DNA of 64,000 nucleotides, from positions 930,001 through 994,000 of the forward strand of contig OY969109.1 in NCBI GenBank assembly GCA_963698015.1, in the 5' to 3' direction. This document shows, one piece after another, positions 17,350 through 25,099 of this stretch (its first letter is position 1; every line of letters starts with the position of its first letter). The position numbers were made by a program, and so were the translations under genes. The notes beneath the pieces were generated by a model, which had not been told where the DNA came from, searched no databases, and saw only the letters and a list, made by a program, of their open reading frames with translations. The DNA comes from VAXT01 sp963698015. GTDB lineage: Bacteria > Actinomycetota > Thermoleophilia > Gaiellales > Gaiellaceae.

Positions 17350-18068
17350 AGCAGACTCTGTTCGCGCAGGCGGCGCGCAACGCGTCGGCGCAGCTCGCTC
17401 TGCACGACTTCGAGCTCGGAGGCGTCGGGCGCCCACGAGCGAACCGTGACCGTCGCGGTCCCGTTGAGCCCCGTGACGAGCACGTCAGCGCGGGGATCGC
17501 CGGCTGTCTCCGTCTTCAGCAGGTCGACCACCGCATCGAGATCCTTGTCGAGCGGTACCTGGATCGACACCTGAGCGAGCTTCTCCCGACTGACGATGGT
17601 GGAGTTCAGAATCGTATCCGAGGCCAGCTTCTCGTTCGGGATCACGAGACGCTCGTTGTCGGCCGTCTTGATGAACGTGTACGTGAGCCCGATCTCCTCG
17701 ACGACGCCCTGGACGTCGTCGACCGTGACCGTGTCCCCGAGGCGCAGCGGCTGGGTGAACGCGATCACGACGCCGGCGACGAAGTTCGCGAGCGGGCGCT
17801 GGGCGGCGAGGCCGACGACGAGGCCGACGATCGCCGAGGAGGCGAGGAGTCCCGCGGCGATCGCACGGACCTGCGGGACGACTAGAAGGGCGGAGAGGAT
17901 GCCGACGACGATGATCGCCGTCATCACGCTGCGGCGGAGGATCCCGTACCGAGTCGCCGCGGCCGCGGGGAGCTCGCGCTTCGACATGCGCCAGTCGACG
18001 ATCTTCGCGAGGACGATCGCCCCGATCACGATCACGCTTACCAGCAGCCAGCGTTCCCAGATCTCCAT
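17346..18068 (-). CDS. MscS-family mechanosensitive channel
   Basis: A 240-residue small-conductance mechanosensitive channel homologue. Three predicted membrane helices lead into the pore-helix region AIVGLVVGLAAQRPLANFVAG, followed by the beta domain (GDTVTVDDVQGVVEEIGLTYT) and the PNEKLAS loop. The length is close to the minimal MscS core, and the start is ATG 18068. It releases osmolytes on hypo-osmotic shock. Its stop overlaps the PBP start (GTGA), placing osmotic safety and wall synthesis in one transcript. Confidence 0.9.
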   Translation of the reverse strand: MEIWERWLLVSVIVIGAIVLAKIVDWRMSKRELPAAAATRYGILRRSVMTAIIVVGILSALLVVPQVRAIAAGLLASSAIVGLVVGLAAQRPLANFVAGVVIAFTQPLRLGDTVTVDDVQGVVEEIGLTYTFIKTADNERLVIPNEKLASDTILNSTIVSREKLAQVSIQVPLDKDLDAVVDLLKTETAGDPRADVLVTGLNGTATVTVRSWAPDASELEVVQSELRRRVARRLREQSLL

Positions 18069-18198
18069 CGGCGTTCTATTCGACGGGCAGGCGAGCGATC
18101 CTCAGCGGCGGGCGCCGCGTTCGAGTTGGCGCAGAATCGGTGCAGCGACGCCGCGTTTTCGGCGATACGCTCGCAGCGGGTGGCGGGTGGAACCTTCT

Positions 18199-18216
18199 TC
18201 CCCACCCGGGTGGGGA
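18199..18216. repeat. Perfect 18-bp GC-rich palindrome
   Basis: TCCCCACCCGGGTGGGGA lies in the 167-nt gap between mscS and the DUF2203 gene, about 20 nt past the DUF2203 stop. It could fold as the end of the DUF2203 message or be a protein-binding site. No T-tract follows on the minus strand, so it is not a clear intrinsic terminator. The rest of this gap holds no gene. Confidence 0.5.
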
Positions 18217-18235
18217 CATGGGTGGCTAGCCCGAG

Positions 18236-18634
18236 CTAGAGGGGCTTGCGGCCCGAGAAGCCCTCTTCCAGGCCATGCCAGAAGGCGATCTCGTCCTCGC
18301 CCAGGCGCCAGCAGAGCAGGATCTCGTCCCCGTCGCGGGTCGCGGGAAAGTCGACGAGACCGGCGTCGAGATCCTTGACCAGCGCGCCAGCCTCGTGGAT
18401 GCGCGCGACACAGCGCGCGATGCCCGCAACCTCCTCGTCCAGCCGTTCCTGCACGTCCTCCAGCTCGTGAGGCTCCACGTTGCCGCCGTTGCCCGCGATC
18501 CGCGTCGTCAGCACCGACTGCCGTTCCTGGAGCTCGGCGAGCGCGCGCCGGTGCCCGACCAGCTCCTCCGTCAGCGGACGCACCTCCCCGAGCGCCTGGT
18601 TCGCCTCCTCAAGAGTGAAGTACCGCTGCTCCAC
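18236..18634 (-). CDS. DUF2203 protein
   Basis: A 132-residue cytoplasmic protein that begins EQRYFTLEEANQALGEVRPL. It has a coiled-coil-like middle (residues 20-75) and ends with DGDEILLCWRLGEDEIAFWH, the DUF2203 (PF09969) signature. GTG 18634 is chosen because the conserved FTLEEAN start follows it directly; upstream sequence is a non-conserved extension crossing the divergent CPBP gene. No function is established for this family. It stands alone, with promoters probably shared in the 109-nt gap to the CPBP protease gene. Confidence 0.82.
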   Translation of the reverse strand: MEQRYFTLEEANQALGEVRPLTEELVGHRRALAELQERQSVLTTRIAGNGGNVEPHELEDVQERLDEEVAGIARCVARIHEAGALVKDLDAGLVDFPATRDGDEILLCWRLGEDEIAFWHGLEEGFSGRKPL

Positions 18635-18743
18635 GCCCGTATGATCCGGCCGTTGTGAGCGCGGGTCAACGGCTTCGGGAGCCACGCGCCGAGGCGAGCG
18701 ACCTGCCCGCTCGTATCGCCGCGCGCCAACTGACCTGCGCCGC

Positions 18744-19391
18744 ATGAACTGGCGCCTCGGCGGCTGGTGCGCGCTGATCGTCTTCATGTCGACGGTCGCG
18801 TTCGCGTCCAGGTTCTCGAGCGGCCCGCCCCCGAAGGACGTGGCCTACCAGTGGAGCTCGAGCATTCTCGGGCTCATCCAGTACGGCGTGATCCTGGGCA
18901 TCCTGTACGTGATCACGCTCGGTCTCGATCGCCGGAGCTTCCTCGCCCTTCGCCGTCCGACATCGTGGAAAGCGGCAGCCGGGATCGCGGCCCTCGTCTT
19001 GATCGCAGTGCTCGTCGTGGGCGGGATCGTCGACCAGTTCACGAACCCGGAGCGCGAACAGGGGCTGATCCCGCAGAACTGGGACTCGAGCAAGATCGCG
19101 CCGTTCGCGGCCTTCGCGTTTGTCGTCGTGATCGTCGCGCCGATCGTCGAGGAGCTCCAGTTCCGGGGTGTCGGCTACGGCCTCCTCGAGCGGTTCGGGC
19201 CCACAGCGGCAGTTCTCCTCGTCGGGCTCGCGTTCGCGCTCGTCCACGGGCTGATCGGGGGCTTTCCGCCGCTCCTCGTGTTCGGGGTCGGCCTCGCGTA
19301 TCTGAGATCGAGGACGGACAGCATCTACCCGTGCATGCTGCTCCACGCGTCCTTCAACGCCTTCGGGCTGATTGTCGGCATCGCGAGCTAG
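18744..19391 (+). CDS. CPBP-family intramembrane metalloprotease
   Basis: A 215-residue integral membrane protein with about six helices. The three Abi/CPBP motifs are present: the EE-x3-R glutamates in VEELQFRGVGYG, the FALVHG histidine, and the HASFNAFG histidine/asparagine near the C-terminus. The family includes CAAX prenyl proteases and bacterial immunity or regulatory proteases (PF02517). The start is ATG 18744. The L,D-transpeptidase gene begins 10 nt after its stop, so the two are likely co-transcribed. The substrate is unknown. Confidence 0.88.
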   Translation: MNWRLGGWCALIVFMSTVAFASRFSSGPPPKDVAYQWSSSILGLIQYGVILGILYVITLGLDRRSFLALRRPTSWKAAAGIAALVLIAVLVVGGIVDQFTNPEREQGLIPQNWDSSKIAPFAAFAFVVVIVAPIVEELQFRGVGYGLLERFGPTAAVLLVGLAFALVHGLIGGFPPLLVFGVGLAYLRSRTDSIYPCMLLHASFNAFGLIVGIAS

Positions 19392-19401
19392 CCTTTTGGC
19401 A

Positions 19402-20745
19402 ATGCGGCGCTTTGCCCCGGTCATAGCCGTCTTCTTCGTCTGGGCCGCGCCGGCACACGCGACGCCGATCGTCAACGTCCAGGCGAGCGCGACACTGGGG
19501 GCCGCGCCGCTCACGGTGACGCTGACAGCGAGCGGCGACGCTGCCACGTACCACTGGGACCTCGGTGACGGCTCGGTCGCGGACGGCTCTGTCGTGCAGC
19601 ACCAGTACGGGCCCGGCCGGTTCACGGCGACGGTGACCGCGACCGACCCCGGCGGCGAGAGCGCCCAGGCGAGCGTCGTCATCACCTCGGCCCAGCTCAC
19701 GCTCACCGGACCAAAAGTCGGCACGTACGGGCGACGCACGACCTTCCGGGGACGGATGATCCCGGCTCTCAGAGGCGCTCCGATCACGCTCTACTCCGGC
19801 GATGCGCCCGTCCGCACGACCAAGCTGGACAAGAAGGGGCGCTTCGTCGTGCGCGTGCGCCAGCGCGCTCAAACCACCTACAGCGCCCGTTTCGAGACGG
19901 TCCCGTCGAACCCGGTCGCGGTCGGCGTTCGCCCAGGGCTGGACGTGGCCGTGCCGCGCTCGGGGATGCTCGGCCGACCGCTCGTCGTGCGCGCCGTTCT
20001 CAGGCCGAGGAGCTCGGGAACGTTCCACGTGCGCGTGTGGCGCTCCGGTCGCGAGCTGGCCGCGAAGGACTTCGGCGGCCGCGCGATCGTCCACCTGAGC
20101 ACGAAACGGATCGCGAGCTACGTCGTCCGCATCACGGTCACCCCGACCGGCGCGTTCGCGGGACGCCAGAAGACCGTGCGCACAAACGTCTTCCTCCCCT
20201 ACCTCGCACAGGGCGCTCGAGGGCCGAGCGTGCGCATCCTCGAACGCCGACTCGCGCAGCTCCATTACCTGCTGCGCGGAGTCGACAGCTTCTACTCGTA
20301 CGACACGGCCGACGCGGTGCTCGCGTTCCAGAAGGTGAACGGGCTGGCGCGAACCGGCCGTGTCACGCCGGCTGTCTGGCGCCGGCTCCGGACGGCGCGC
20401 ACACCGCGGCCGCGCTACCGCTACGGACACCACGTGGAGATCGACAAGGCGAAGCAGGTGCTGTTCGAGGTCGACCGCGGCCGCGTCGTCCGGATCGTGC
20501 ACATCTCGACGGGCGCGACGGGCAACACTCCGGTCGGCCGCTGGCGCGTCTACAGCAAGGTCCCGGGCACGCTGCCCACGGGCATGTTCGACTCGAGCTT
20601 CTTCCTGCGCGGGTTCGCGATCCACGGCTACCCGTCCGTGCCCACCTATCCCGCCTCCCACGGCTGCGTGCGCACGCCGATCTGGGCGGCCCCGATCCTC
20701 TTCGCCTCGAGCTACTACGGCGAGCCGATTTACATCTACTACTAG
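19402..20745 (+). CDS. Secreted PKD / peptidoglycan-binding / L,D-transpeptidase protein
   Basis: A 447-residue exported enzyme. A signal peptide (MRRFAPVIAVFFVWAAPAHA) is followed by a PKD-type Ig domain (YHWDLGDGS; about residues 25-105), two or three beta-sandwich segments, and a PG_binding_1 domain (GPSVRILERRLAQL; about 275-335). The C-terminal YkuD domain has the catalytic SHGCVR motif near residue 425. ATG 19402 is chosen because it starts the signal peptide; an ATG 30 nt upstream sits inside the preceding gene. It should form 3-3 peptidoglycan crosslinks or attach proteins to the wall. The PKD plus YkuD combination is less common than simple YkuD proteins. Confidence 0.92.
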   Translation: MRRFAPVIAVFFVWAAPAHATPIVNVQASATLGAAPLTVTLTASGDAATYHWDLGDGSVADGSVVQHQYGPGRFTATVTATDPGGESAQASVVITSAQLTLTGPKVGTYGRRTTFRGRMIPALRGAPITLYSGDAPVRTTKLDKKGRFVVRVRQRAQTTYSARFETVPSNPVAVGVRPGLDVAVPRSGMLGRPLVVRAVLRPRSSGTFHVRVWRSGRELAAKDFGGRAIVHLSTKRIASYVVRITVTPTGAFAGRQKTVRTNVFLPYLAQGARGPSVRILERRLAQLHYLLRGVDSFYSYDTADAVLAFQKVNGLARTGRVTPAVWRRLRTARTPRPRYRYGHHVEIDKAKQVLFEVDRGRVVRIVHISTGATGNTPVGRWRVYSKVPGTLPTGMFDSSFFLRGFAIHGYPSVPTYPASHGCVRTPIWAAPILFASSYYGEPIYIYY

Positions 20746-20770
20746 CGTCGCGGCGCTCCTGGGCGGGCTC

Positions 20771-21175
20771 GTGGCCGCAGCCGTCCTCGTCGTCCTCCTC
20801 GTGCCGCGCGGGAACAGCCACCAGGTCGCCTGGCGCGACGTCAGCAGTCACGTCGGCCCGGTCCTGACCTCCGATGTGACGCGACGGCTGTTCCGAACGC
20901 CGGCGCAGTTCCACGAGTTCTTCGGCTCCGGCGCCCAGGCACCGGTCGACTTCTCGATCCGCCAGCTCCTCCTCGTCTCGCCCGGCCCTCGCTCGAGCAC
21001 CGGCTACTCGGTACGGATCCTGAGCGTGACCGAGCGGGACGACCGGGTCACGGTCAAGGTCCGCGAGCGGACGCCGTCGCTGGCCGATCACGTCGAGGCC
21101 CGCGTCACCTACCCGTACCGGCTGCTCAGCCTGCCCGCGGGCAAGGCCGTCTACGTCGACTGGGCCGGCCGCTGA
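20771..21175 (+). CDS. PrcB-like exported protein
   Basis: A 134-residue protein with a hydrophobic N-terminus (AAAVLVVLLVP) and then a compact domain. Its end, TGYSVRILSVTERDDRVTVKVRERTPS followed by a TYPYRLLSLP strand, resembles the PrcB C-terminal family (PF14343), named for a treponemal protease-complex subunit. GTG 20771 is the only plausible start after the upstream stop; the frame stays open back into the L,D-transpeptidase gene. The mature domain may sit on the membrane or wall. The role is unknown. Confidence 0.68.
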   Translation: MAAAVLVVLLVPRGNSHQVAWRDVSSHVGPVLTSDVTRRLFRTPAQFHEFFGSGAQAPVDFSIRQLLLVSPGPRSSTGYSVRILSVTERDDRVTVKVRERTPSLADHVEARVTYPYRLLSLPAGKAVYVDWAGR

Positions 21176-21185
21176 CCGACGCCTT

Positions 21186-21200
21186 GTAACACAGTGTTAC
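21186..21200. repeat. Inverted repeat GTAACAC-A-GTGTTAC between convergent genes
   Basis: A perfect 7-bp inverted repeat around a single central A, filling most of the 24-nt gap between the PrcB-like gene and the DUF151 gene; its last base is part of the DUF151 stop. It is AT-rich for this genome and operator-like in symmetry. It has no T-tract. Confidence 0.45.
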
Positions 21201-21697
21201 TAGGACTCTTCTTCGCCGACGGCGAACTGGTCGGGCGAGACGTCGTCGAGGAAACGCTTGAACTCGTCGATCATCTCCTCCTCGTTTACCTCTTCGCCCT
21301 CGAACTCGATCGCGGACTCCTCGATCACGTCGTCGGCGGCAAAGATCGGTGCCTCGGCGCGGACGGCCAGCGCGATCGCGTCGGACGGCCGCGAATCGAT
21401 CTCGACCTCGGAGCCGTTCTGCTGAACCGTGATCGACGCATAGAAGGTGCTCTCCTTGAGCTCCGTGACGGTGATGCGAATCACCTGCGCGTCGAGCTGC
21501 TCGAGCATGTCCGTGACCAGATCGTGAGTCATCGGGCGCGGGGTCGAAGCGCCCTGGAGCTTCATCAGGATCGCGGCGGCCTCGGGGTGGCCGATCCAGA
21601 TCGGGAGGAACCGGTTGCCCTCGGCCGTCTTCAGCAAGACGATGGGCTGCTTGCTGCCCAGGTCGAAACTCACCCCGTAGATGACCATTTCGTGCAT
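21200..21697 (-). CDS. Bifunctional nuclease domain protein (DUF151)
   Basis: A 165-residue protein whose first 135 residues match the DUF151/BFN fold: VYGVSFDLGSKQPIVLLK-type strands, FLPIWIGHPEAAAI, the RPMTHDL segment and SRPSDAIALAVR. An acidic C-terminal tail follows (about residues 130-165, rich in Glu). The start is ATG 21697. Members have been linked to DNase/RNase activity and stress responses; the exact role in actinobacteria is open. It is a single gene, divergent from the tRNA. Confidence 0.88.
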   Translation of the reverse strand: MHEMVIYGVSFDLGSKQPIVLLKTAEGNRFLPIWIGHPEAAAILMKLQGASTPRPMTHDLVTDMLEQLDAQVIRITVTELKESTFYASITVQQNGSEVEIDSRPSDAIALAVRAEAPIFAADDVIEESAIEFEGEEVNEEEMIDEFKRFLDDVSPDQFAVGEEES

Positions 21698-21767
21698 GCC
21701 TGACCTCGATTCATCTTAGCGCCGCGCTCTGGTCCCTCCGTCCCCTCAAGGGGTGCCCACTCCTGGC

Positions 21768-21773
21768 TACAAT
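21768..21773 (+). promoter_or_regulatory. -10 hexamer TACAAT upstream of tRNA-Ile
   Basis: TACAAT ends 11 nt before the first base of the tRNA, the right distance for transcription to begin within a few bases of the mature 5' end. No good -35 hexamer is visible. A CCCCTCAAGGGG palindrome lies at 21742-21753. Confidence 0.5.
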
Positions 21774-21784
21774 CGATCGCCCCC

Positions 21785-21858
21785 GGGCGATTAGCTCAGT
21801 TGGTTAGAGCGCCGCTCTGATAAGGCGGAGGTCCGTGGTTCGAATCCACGATCGCCCA
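21785..21858 (+). tRNA. tRNA-Ile (anticodon GAT)
   Basis: A 74-nt cloverleaf. The acceptor stem GGGCGAT pairs with ATCGCCC, with discriminator A. The D arm carries AGCTCAGTTGGTTAGAGC. The anticodon stem CCGCT/GGCGG has loop CTGATAA, giving anticodon GAT. The T arm is GTGG-TTCGAAT-CCAC. The 3' CCA is not encoded. It is a single tRNA, not part of an rRNA operon here. It reads ATC/ATT isoleucine codons. Confidence 0.97.
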
Positions 21859-21889
21859 TTTTTCGCGCACGCCTTCGGCGCGCGAAAAA
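21859..21889 (+). repeat. Inverted repeat immediately after tRNA-Ile
   Basis: TTTTTCGCGC and GCGCGAAAAA form a perfect 10-bp stem around an 11-nt centre (ACGCCTTCGGC). It starts on the base after the tRNA discriminator. On the plus strand the T-run precedes the stem rather than following it, so it may act in processing or as a terminator by structure, or be a REP-like insertion. Confidence 0.6.
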
Positions 21890-21990
21890 TGTCAAGACCT
21901 GCGCAGCAGGCGAGACAGCGCCGAAGAGACGCTGTCAGCAACAGGACGCGACGTACTGCGGGACAAACGCGCGTCAGATCGTGCGGCCGC

Positions 21991-22239
21991 TCAGTGCAGA
22001 ACCTGCGTGCGGTGCAGGTAGTCGTCCACCGTCAGCACAAACGCCTCGTCCCGAGCGATCTCGCTCAGCGTTCCTTTCGTGAAGTCGTCGAGGTCCGGCG
22101 TGCCCGCCAGCTCGACGAGGAACATCCCCAGCCGGCCCTCCTGGGACATCGCCGCCATCCGCGCGAAGATCGTCCGCGCCTCGGCGTCCTGCGAGATCGC
22201 CTCCAGCGACTCGAGATCCTCGAGCCATTCGACGAACAT
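21991..22239 (-). CDS. Hypothetical 82-residue protein coupled to parB
   Basis: A small acidic soluble protein beginning MFVEWLEDLESLEAISQDAEA, with predicted helices and no cysteines or membrane segment. I do not recognise the family. The ATG at 22239 shares a base with the parB stop (TGATG), so it is probably translated by coupling and is the last gene of the rpmH-to-parB unit. Its steady use of G/C third bases supports a real gene. Position alone hints at a role in segregation or cell-cycle control. Confidence 0.65.
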   Translation of the reverse strand: MFVEWLEDLESLEAISQDAEARTIFARMAAMSQEGRLGMFLVELAGTPDLDDFTKGTLSEIARDEAFVLTVDDYLHRTQVLH

Positions 22240-23081
22240 CAGCGGGCCGCCGCTTCCAGGGCCTCGGCGAGCTCCTCCAGCTGAACCTCGCTCTCGACCG
22301 GGATCTCGAGGCCGCGCGCGCTGACCCGCGCGCGGAGCCCCGTCAGGCGCTCGGCTGCGATCTTGACGCGCTCCGCGAGCTGTGGATCCGCGGGTGGCTG
22401 CCGGCGGCGCTTTGTTGCAGCGCCCGACCAGCGCGCCTCGCGCTCCGCGGCCCGCACGGAGAGCCCCTGGCGCACGATCTTGCGCGCGAGCCGGCGCCGG
22501 CCCTCGTTGTCCGGCACCGCGAGCACCGCGCGTGCATGACCCTCGGTCAGCTCGCCGCGCTCGACCATCGCGAGGATGTCGTCCGAGAGCTCGAGCAGGC
22601 GCAGGCGGTTCGAGACGGCCGGCTTCGAAGCGCCGACCCGCTCGGCGATGTCGCCCAGCGCGAGGTCGAACTCGTCGACGAGCACGGCGAAGGCGCGCGC
22701 CTCCTCGATCGGCGTCAGCTCCTCACGCGCGACGTTCTCGACGAGCCCGAGCAGGAGCGCGTCACGATCGGCCGCGTCCCGGACGAGCGCGGGCAGCGTC
22801 TGCAGGTTCGCCTCGCGCGCCGCACGCCAGCGCCGCTCGCCCGCGACGAGCTCGTAGCCCCCGGCGGCACGTGGGCGCAGGACGACCGGCTGGATGATCC
22901 CCTGCACCCGGATCGACTCCGCGAGCGCGAGGGTCGTCTCGTGCTCGAAGCGCTTCCGCGGCTGCTTCGGGTTCGGATGGATCTCGTCGATCGGGACGTG
23001 CGCCAGCTCGGCGCCGCCGGCGCCGCCGATCAGGACCTCAAGGCCGCGACCCAGCCCCCTGCGTTCAGGGACGGTCGACAA
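22239..23081 (-). CDS. parB: Chromosome-partitioning protein ParB
   Basis: ParB binds parS sites, clamps DNA with CTP and spreads to form the segregation complex. The protein (about 280 residues) begins RRGLGRGLEVLIGG. It has the ParB/Srx CTPase motif VPIDEIHPNPKQPRK and the GERRWRAA box, a helix-turn-helix centred on VGASKPAVSNRLRLLEL, and a C-terminal dimerisation helix rich in Glu/Leu. I start at TTG 23081 (STVPERRGLGRG), which has an AAGGTGG Shine-Dalgarno 9 nt upstream inside parA and overlaps parA by 17 nt. No obvious parS palindrome was found by eye in the window. Confidence 0.93.
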   Translation of the reverse strand: MSTVPERRGLGRGLEVLIGGAGGAELAHVPIDEIHPNPKQPRKRFEHETTLALAESIRVQGIIQPVVLRPRAAGGYELVAGERRWRAAREANLQTLPALVRDAADRDALLLGLVENVAREELTPIEEARAFAVLVDEFDLALGDIAERVGASKPAVSNRLRLLELSDDILAMVERGELTEGHARAVLAVPDNEGRRRLARKIVRQGLSVRAAEREARWSGAATKRRRQPPADPQLAERVKIAAERLTGLRARVSARGLEIPVESEVQLEELAEALEAAAR

Positions 23082-23829
23082 GCTCCATCGCCACCTTCCA
23101 GTAGGCCTCCGCACCGGCCGAGCGCGGGTCGTAGGTGATCACCGGCTCGCCGTGGCTCGGCGCCTCCGCAATCCGAACGGAGCGAGGCACACGCGCGCGG
23201 AAGAGCAGCGGGCCGAAGTGGCGCTCGAGCTCCGCGGCCACGTCGGCGGACAGCTTCGTCCGTGCGTCGACCATCGTCAGGATCACTCCGGCGAGCGCGA
23301 GGCTGGGATTGAGCCGCGTCCGGATCGCGCCGAGCGAGGTGACGAGCTGCGAGAGGCCCTCTAGCGCGTAGTACTCGGCCTGCACCGGGACGAGCACGCG
23401 ACTCGCGGCCGCGAGCGCGTTGACGGTCAGCGGGCCGAGCGAGGGCGGGCAGTCGACGAACACGAACGCGTGCGTCTCCGTCGCAGGGGCGAGCGTCTCC
23501 GCGAGGAAGCGCTCGCCGTCGCCACGGCGCGCAAGGTCAGCGGCCGTTCCGGCGAGGTCCGGCTTGGACGGGATCAAGTCGAGGTTCTCGAAGCGCGTCG
23601 GCCTCGCGAGCTCGCCCGGCGGGACCCCGTCGAGCAGGTCGCAGCTGGACGTCCCGTTCGCCTGCTCCCCGAGGCCCGAGGTCGCGTTCGCCTGCGGGTC
23701 GAGATCGACGAGCAGCACCCGTTCGCCCGCCTTCGCGAGGCAAGCTGCGAGGTTGACAGCAGTTGTCGTCTTGCCAACCCCGCCCTTCTGGTTGGCGACG
23801 GCATAGATCCGCCCGGGCACGCAGTCCAT
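23065..23829 (-). CDS. parA: Chromosome-partitioning ATPase ParA (Soj)
   Basis: A 254-residue deviant-Walker ATPase that moves ParB-bound origins. Residues near the start read RIYAVANQKGGVGKTTT (deviant Walker A with both lysines), then LLVDLDPQANATSGLG (A') and VFVDCPPSLG (Walker B). ATG 23829 is chosen over a long upstream extension running through rsmG; a GTG three codons downstream is also possible. It follows rsmG by 5 nt, and parB overlaps its end. Confidence 0.94.
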   Translation of the reverse strand: MDCVPGRIYAVANQKGGVGKTTTAVNLAACLAKAGERVLLVDLDPQANATSGLGEQANGTSSCDLLDGVPPGELARPTRFENLDLIPSKPDLAGTAADLARRGDGERFLAETLAPATETHAFVFVDCPPSLGPLTVNALAAASRVLVPVQAEYYALEGLSQLVTSLGAIRTRLNPSLALAGVILTMVDARTKLSADVAAELERHFGPLLFRARVPRSVRIAEAPSHGEPVITYDPRSAGAEAYWKVAMELVDRP

Positions 23830-23834
23830 TCTGA

Positions 23835-24425
23835 TCAGGCGAGAGGACGTTTCCGGGCCACGCCCGGCCGTCTTGGAAAACCCGCTGGAGTGGGGGCGAT
23901 TTTGCGCGCAACGGCCAAACCGCCCCGCTCCTCCACCGTCGAGCCGCCGAGCTGTTTCGACACCCGCGAGAGCGCGTCGAGGTCGGCGGACGGGCCCAAC
24001 CAGAGCACAGCCGCGCCGCCGTCGCGGACGAACGGCAGCACCCACTCGAGCGCAACAGCCGGCGGCGCGAGCGCCTTCGCCACCGCAACACCAAACCGAT
24101 CCGTCTCGTGTTCCTCGGCGCGCACCCGGACCACGGTTACGTTCGGGAAGTCCGCCGCTGCGTGCTCGAGGAACGCGGCCTTGCGCAGGCTCGAGTCGAG
24201 CAGCGTCACCTCGCGGTCGGGCAGGCTCGCCGCCAGGACGAGCCCCGGCGAGCCGTTTCCCGAGCCCACGTCGACGATCGGCCCCTCGAAGCCGCGCACG
24301 ACCTCGACCCCGCGCAGAGCGTCCTCGACGAGCATCGACCAGGCCTCGTCACGATCCTCGATCGCGGTCAGCCCGGACGTGGCCAGAACCGAATCGAGCC
24401 AGCGCTCGAGCCGCGGATCCGTCAA
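23835..24425 (-). CDS. rsmG: 16S rRNA (guanine527-N7)-methyltransferase RsmG
   Basis: A 196-residue SAM-dependent methyltransferase that modifies G527 of 16S rRNA; its loss gives low-level streptomycin resistance in other bacteria. The SAM-binding motif I is clear (IVDVGSGNGSPGLVLA), followed by VTLLDSSLRKAAFLEH. ATG 24425 overlaps the khpB stop by 4 nt. Its position between khpB and parA is the standard origin-region order. A Ser (GSPG) stands where many RsmG proteins have Gly-Phe-Pro-Gly, a mild divergence. Confidence 0.92.
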   Translation of the reverse strand: MTDPRLERWLDSVLATSGLTAIEDRDEAWSMLVEDALRGVEVVRGFEGPIVDVGSGNGSPGLVLAASLPDREVTLLDSSLRKAAFLEHAAADFPNVTVVRVRAEEHETDRFGVAVAKALAPPAVALEWVLPFVRDGGAAVLWLGPSADLDALSRVSKQLGGSTVEERGGLAVARKIAPTPAGFPRRPGVARKRPLA

Positions 24426-25099
24426 CCGATGGGAGTGATGACGACGTAGCGGTTGGGCTCCGTGCCCTCGCTACCGGTCTCGACGCCGTCGAACGACTTC
24501 AGCCGCAGGTGAACCGTCTTGCGCTCGACGGCCGTCATCGGCTCGAGCTCGACCGCCGAGTGGGTCGCGAGTGCCTCCTCGGCGCTGCGCAGCGCGAGCG
24601 ATTCGAGTGCCGCACGGCGCCGCTCCCTGTACCCGGCGGCATCGACGACGACCTCCTTGCGATCGTCCGGACGGGAGCGCCAGACGATCGCGTTCGCGAG
24701 GTACTGGATCGCGTCGATCGTCTGCCCGTGCTTGCCGATCAGGAGGCCGAGGTTCGAGCCGGAGCACGAAGCCGTGACCGTCTCGTCGTCCTCGAGGATG
24801 TCGATCCGGCAGCGCACGCCGATCCCGACGGTGATGCGTTCGAGCAGGTCGCGCACCTCAGCCGCAAGCTCGCTGTCGCCGTCCGTCGAGCCCTGCGCAA
24901 CCTCCGCGTCGACCAGCGCGACGACCCGCGCGGGCGCGTAGCCCACTCCGAGCAGCCCGCGCTCGCCTTCGGAGACGACCTGGAAGCGAACAGCGCCCTT
25001 GTCGAGCCCCGGGTGGAGCTTCTCGAGCTCGCGAAGCGCGGCCCACTTTGCCTCGCCGACGGTTTCGCCGGTCGCCTCGACCTGACGCAGGTCCTCCAT
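24422..25099 (-). CDS. khpB: RNA-binding protein KhpB/Jag (KH + R3H)
   Basis: A 225-residue protein next to yidC in many bacteria. A Jag_N domain (residues 1-55; EDLRQVEATGETVGEAKWAAL) is followed by a KH domain with GLLIGKHGQTIDAIQYLAN. A C-terminal R3H domain carries the arginine-x3-histidine region (VELEPMTAVERKTVHLRL). KhpB with KhpA binds RNA and influences elongation and division in Gram-positive bacteria. ATG 25099 shares one base with the yidC stop. The symbol jag is also used. Confidence 0.9.
   Translation of the reverse strand: MEDLRQVEATGETVGEAKWAALRELEKLHPGLDKGAVRFQVVSEGERGLLGVGYAPARVVALVDAEVAQGSTDGDSELAAEVRDLLERITVGIGVRCRIDILEDDETVTASCSGSNLGLLIGKHGQTIDAIQYLANAIVWRSRPDDRKEVVVDAAGYRERRRAALESLALRSAEEALATHSAVELEPMTAVERKTVHLRLKSFDGVETGSEGTEPNRYVVITPIG

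Noticed and set aside
23830..24045. Longer ParA starting at 24045
   Set aside because: The extension runs antisense-free but through the rsmG coding region in another frame and precedes the canonical ParA start; ATG 23829 fits the family.
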